Made by a program: the position numbers and the translations under genes
Notes under the pieces: generated by a model
Databases searched by the model: none
Told to the model about the DNA's origin: nothing
The model's input: the letters and a program-made list of their open reading frames with translations, nothing else
Shown: positions 62,797 to 64,000 of the stretch, piece by piece
How positions within the stretch are numbered: the stretch's first letter is position 1
How the letters are laid out: each line of letters opens with the position of its first letter
DNA from: Kiritimatiellia bacterium
GTDB taxonomy: Bacteria; Verrucomicrobiota; Kiritimatiellia; UBA8416; YA12-FULL-48-11
Assembly (NCBI GenBank): GCA_028716365.1
Contig: JAQUPZ010000002.1
Span: 186,001-250,000 of the forward strand
Direction: 5' to 3'
Length of the DNA stretch: 64,000 nt

Positions 62797-64000
62797 ATGT
62801 CGTTGATCTCCAATGTCGGCAGGACCGCGCCATCGACCAGACTGCTTATCGCCGGAATTTATGCCTGTCTTGCTATTGGAGCAATAACCATGGTTTATCC
62901 GTTCCTTCTGATGATATCGGGTTCATTTAAAAGCAACGTGGATAGAAACGATTTTGACGTTATCCCGGCCTTTTTCCATGATGATACCGTCCTCTACAGG
63001 AAGCATCTCGAATGCAAATACAATAACTCACTCACAAAATACTGTCCCGCCAATCAGATAAAGGCATATGAGTTCCGCCTCATCAATCCGCCGGAAAAAA
63101 CGGAAAAACAGAAAGTGACTGACTGGAAAGAATTTGAAACCTCGGCAAAAATCCCCGCAGGGTGGTATAACCTCGGCTACATGTTTCACACTGGAGACAG
63201 GTTGCTTCTCCAAAAAGAACGTGAATTTCGTGCAAAGGTCATGACCCTGGCCGGTAACAGCCTGGAAAAATTTAATTCCAAGTTCGACACTCATATCGAA
63301 AACTGGCTCGCAGTAGGACGCATCATTGAGCGACCCACTGAACGTCGATACCAGCTGGGTGAATCACCTCTTGAAGAAGAATTCTACCGTTTTAAGGCGG
63401 AACAACCCACGTGGTTCAGGTTTTATCCGAATCTTGATGGTTTATTCGTCCAGATATTCATCGAGCCCATTTATGGAAGAGATATCGGCGAATATAACAA
63501 GGCTCACGGCACCACATATAAGAATTACAATGAAATCATTCTTGCCCCTTCAGCGCCTGAAAACACGTTCGAAAAAAAAGACTGGGAACGTTTTGTCCGG
63601 GATGAACTCAATATGCAGTTTATCCGGATCAGCCCTGATGCCGGCGTTCTGTTCGCGAAGTTTCTGTCCGAACGCTACTCGGGGAATCTCGACCTGCTCA
63701 ACATTCGCTATAAAACAGCTTTCAAATCTTTTTCTGCTGTCCCCTACCCTCAGGACCTGCTGCACTCATCAAACCGGCTTGTTGACTGGTCTGAATTCGT
63801 ACGAGTTGTTCCCGTTGAACATATATCCGTTACAAGTCCCGAAATTGAATTTCGCCGTTTTCTTTGCAAAAAATACCGCAACCTTGAGACGTTGAACTAC
63901 GCCCACAATTCCGCCTATGGTTCATTTGACACCGTACCCATTCCGGCAAGAGAACTCGATTACGCTGATTTTCTCGTTCATAAGAAGGAAATCCGGTGTG
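62797..64000 (+). CDS. MalG-type ABC sugar permease with large extracytoplasmic insertion (3' end outside window)
   Basis: The frame opens at ATG 62797 (GGAGGGAAATTAAA site, one base after the fusion gene stop) and runs open to the window end, about 401 codons. A first span (about residues 18-40, YACLAIGAITMVYPFLLMISG) and SFKSNVDRNDF match MalG-like permeases. Then more than 330 residues of hydrophilic, extracytoplasmic sequence follow, without another span or the EAA loop. Normal MalG proteins are about 280-300 residues with only a short loop here, so a large domain is inserted. Its fold is not recognised. The rest lies outside. Confidence 0.8.
   Translation, partial: MSLISNVGRTAPSTRLLIAGIYACLAIGAITMVYPFLLMISGSFKSNVDRNDFDVIPAFFHDDTVLYRKHLECKYNNSLTKYCPANQIKAYEFRLINPPEKTEKQKVTDWKEFETSAKIPAGWYNLGYMFHTGDRLLLQKEREFRAKVMTLAGNSLEKFNSKFDTHIENWLAVGRIIERPTERRYQLGESPLEEEFYRFKAEQPTWFRFYPNLDGLFVQIFIEPIYGRDIGEYNKAHGTTYKNYNEIILAPSAPENTFEKKDWERFVRDELNMQFIRISPDAGVLFAKFLSERYSGNLDLLNIRYKTAFKSFSAVPYPQDLLHSSNRLVDWSEFVRVVPVEHISVTSPEIEFRRFLCKKYRNLETLNYAHNSAYGSFDTVPIPARELDYADFLVHKKEIRC

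Overview
The window looks like the chromosome of an uncultured bacterium of the Planctomycetota-Verrucomicrobiota-Lentisphaerota/Kiritimatiellota (PVC) group. This is inferred from gene content, not from a marker phylogeny. The evidence is two Gfo/Idh/MocA oxidoreductases with twin-arginine signals, a DUF1080 protein, exported sugar-isomerase-like TIM barrels, several uroporphyrinogen-decarboxylase-like proteins, secreted HEAT-repeat proteins, a solute-binding-protein/permease fusion, and a giant surface protein with a 'DTDNDGLQAWQEY' calcium-binding-like motif and a C-terminal 'FYRIRAVR'. No transposase, integrase, phage gene or CRISPR array was seen.

Layout. 1-7.5 kb: the 5' part of dnaX, then tadA and scattered degradative or cell-envelope genes (an alpha/beta hydrolase, a UroD-like protein, an aldose-epimerase-like protein, mtfA, an M55 D-aminopeptidase and a CE15 glucuronoyl esterase). 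7.6-15.4 kb: a minus-strand housekeeping run bounded by tRNA-Leu(CAG) and tRNA-Val(GAC), in the order ilvE-mcsA-mcsB-clpC-rpsP-trmD-rplS-rnhB-yraN. It joins protein-arginine phosphorylation and ClpC proteolysis to ribosome and tRNA maturation. 15.7-25 kb: a B12-dependent-type radical SAM enzyme, a glycosyltransferase and LpxL-like acyltransferase pair, and two parts of an AmmeMemoRadiSam system (a Tat-tagged radical SAM enzyme and a lipoprotein AMMECR1) around a membrane aminopropyltransferase-like protein. 25-26.7 kb: a tightly coupled PAS / DUF3137-like / LemA trio.

26.8-37.9 kb: an exported sugar-oxidoreduction region. It holds two HEAT-repeat paralogues, two Tat-exported Gfo/Idh/MocA proteins, a secreted sugar-isomerase-like TIM barrel, a DUF1080 hydrolase, a ferritin, a second UroD-like protein and a PAS-AraC regulator. 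Together these resemble the parts of a 3-keto-glycoside cleavage route. 38.1-42.9 kb: one giant secreted protein (beta-solenoid-like repeats, TIG, six Kelch blades, TIG), followed by a striking multi-hairpin palindromic DNA element.

43.2-50.1 kb is the most interesting stretch. An IclR regulator is divergent from a six-gene operon encoding a D-lyxose-isomerase-like cupin with an export signal, a VOC-like protein, DhaK, DhaL, an LsrF-type thiolase and a fused phosphotransbutyrylase-butyrate kinase. Two large palindromes lie in the divergent promoter region. I infer a sugar catabolic route: isomerise, phosphorylate, cleave thiolytically to acyl-CoA plus a triose phosphate, then recover ATP by Ptb-Buk.

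50-64 kb: a minus-strand group (Mut7-C, SDR, DUF362, NupC), an FGGY kinase, a hybrid histidine kinase, a Ser/Thr kinase, a short secretin-like protein, the EF-P paralogue YeiP/EfpL, and an ABC sugar importer in which the binding protein is fused to the first permease and the second permease carries a very large extracytoplasmic insertion (cut by the window end).
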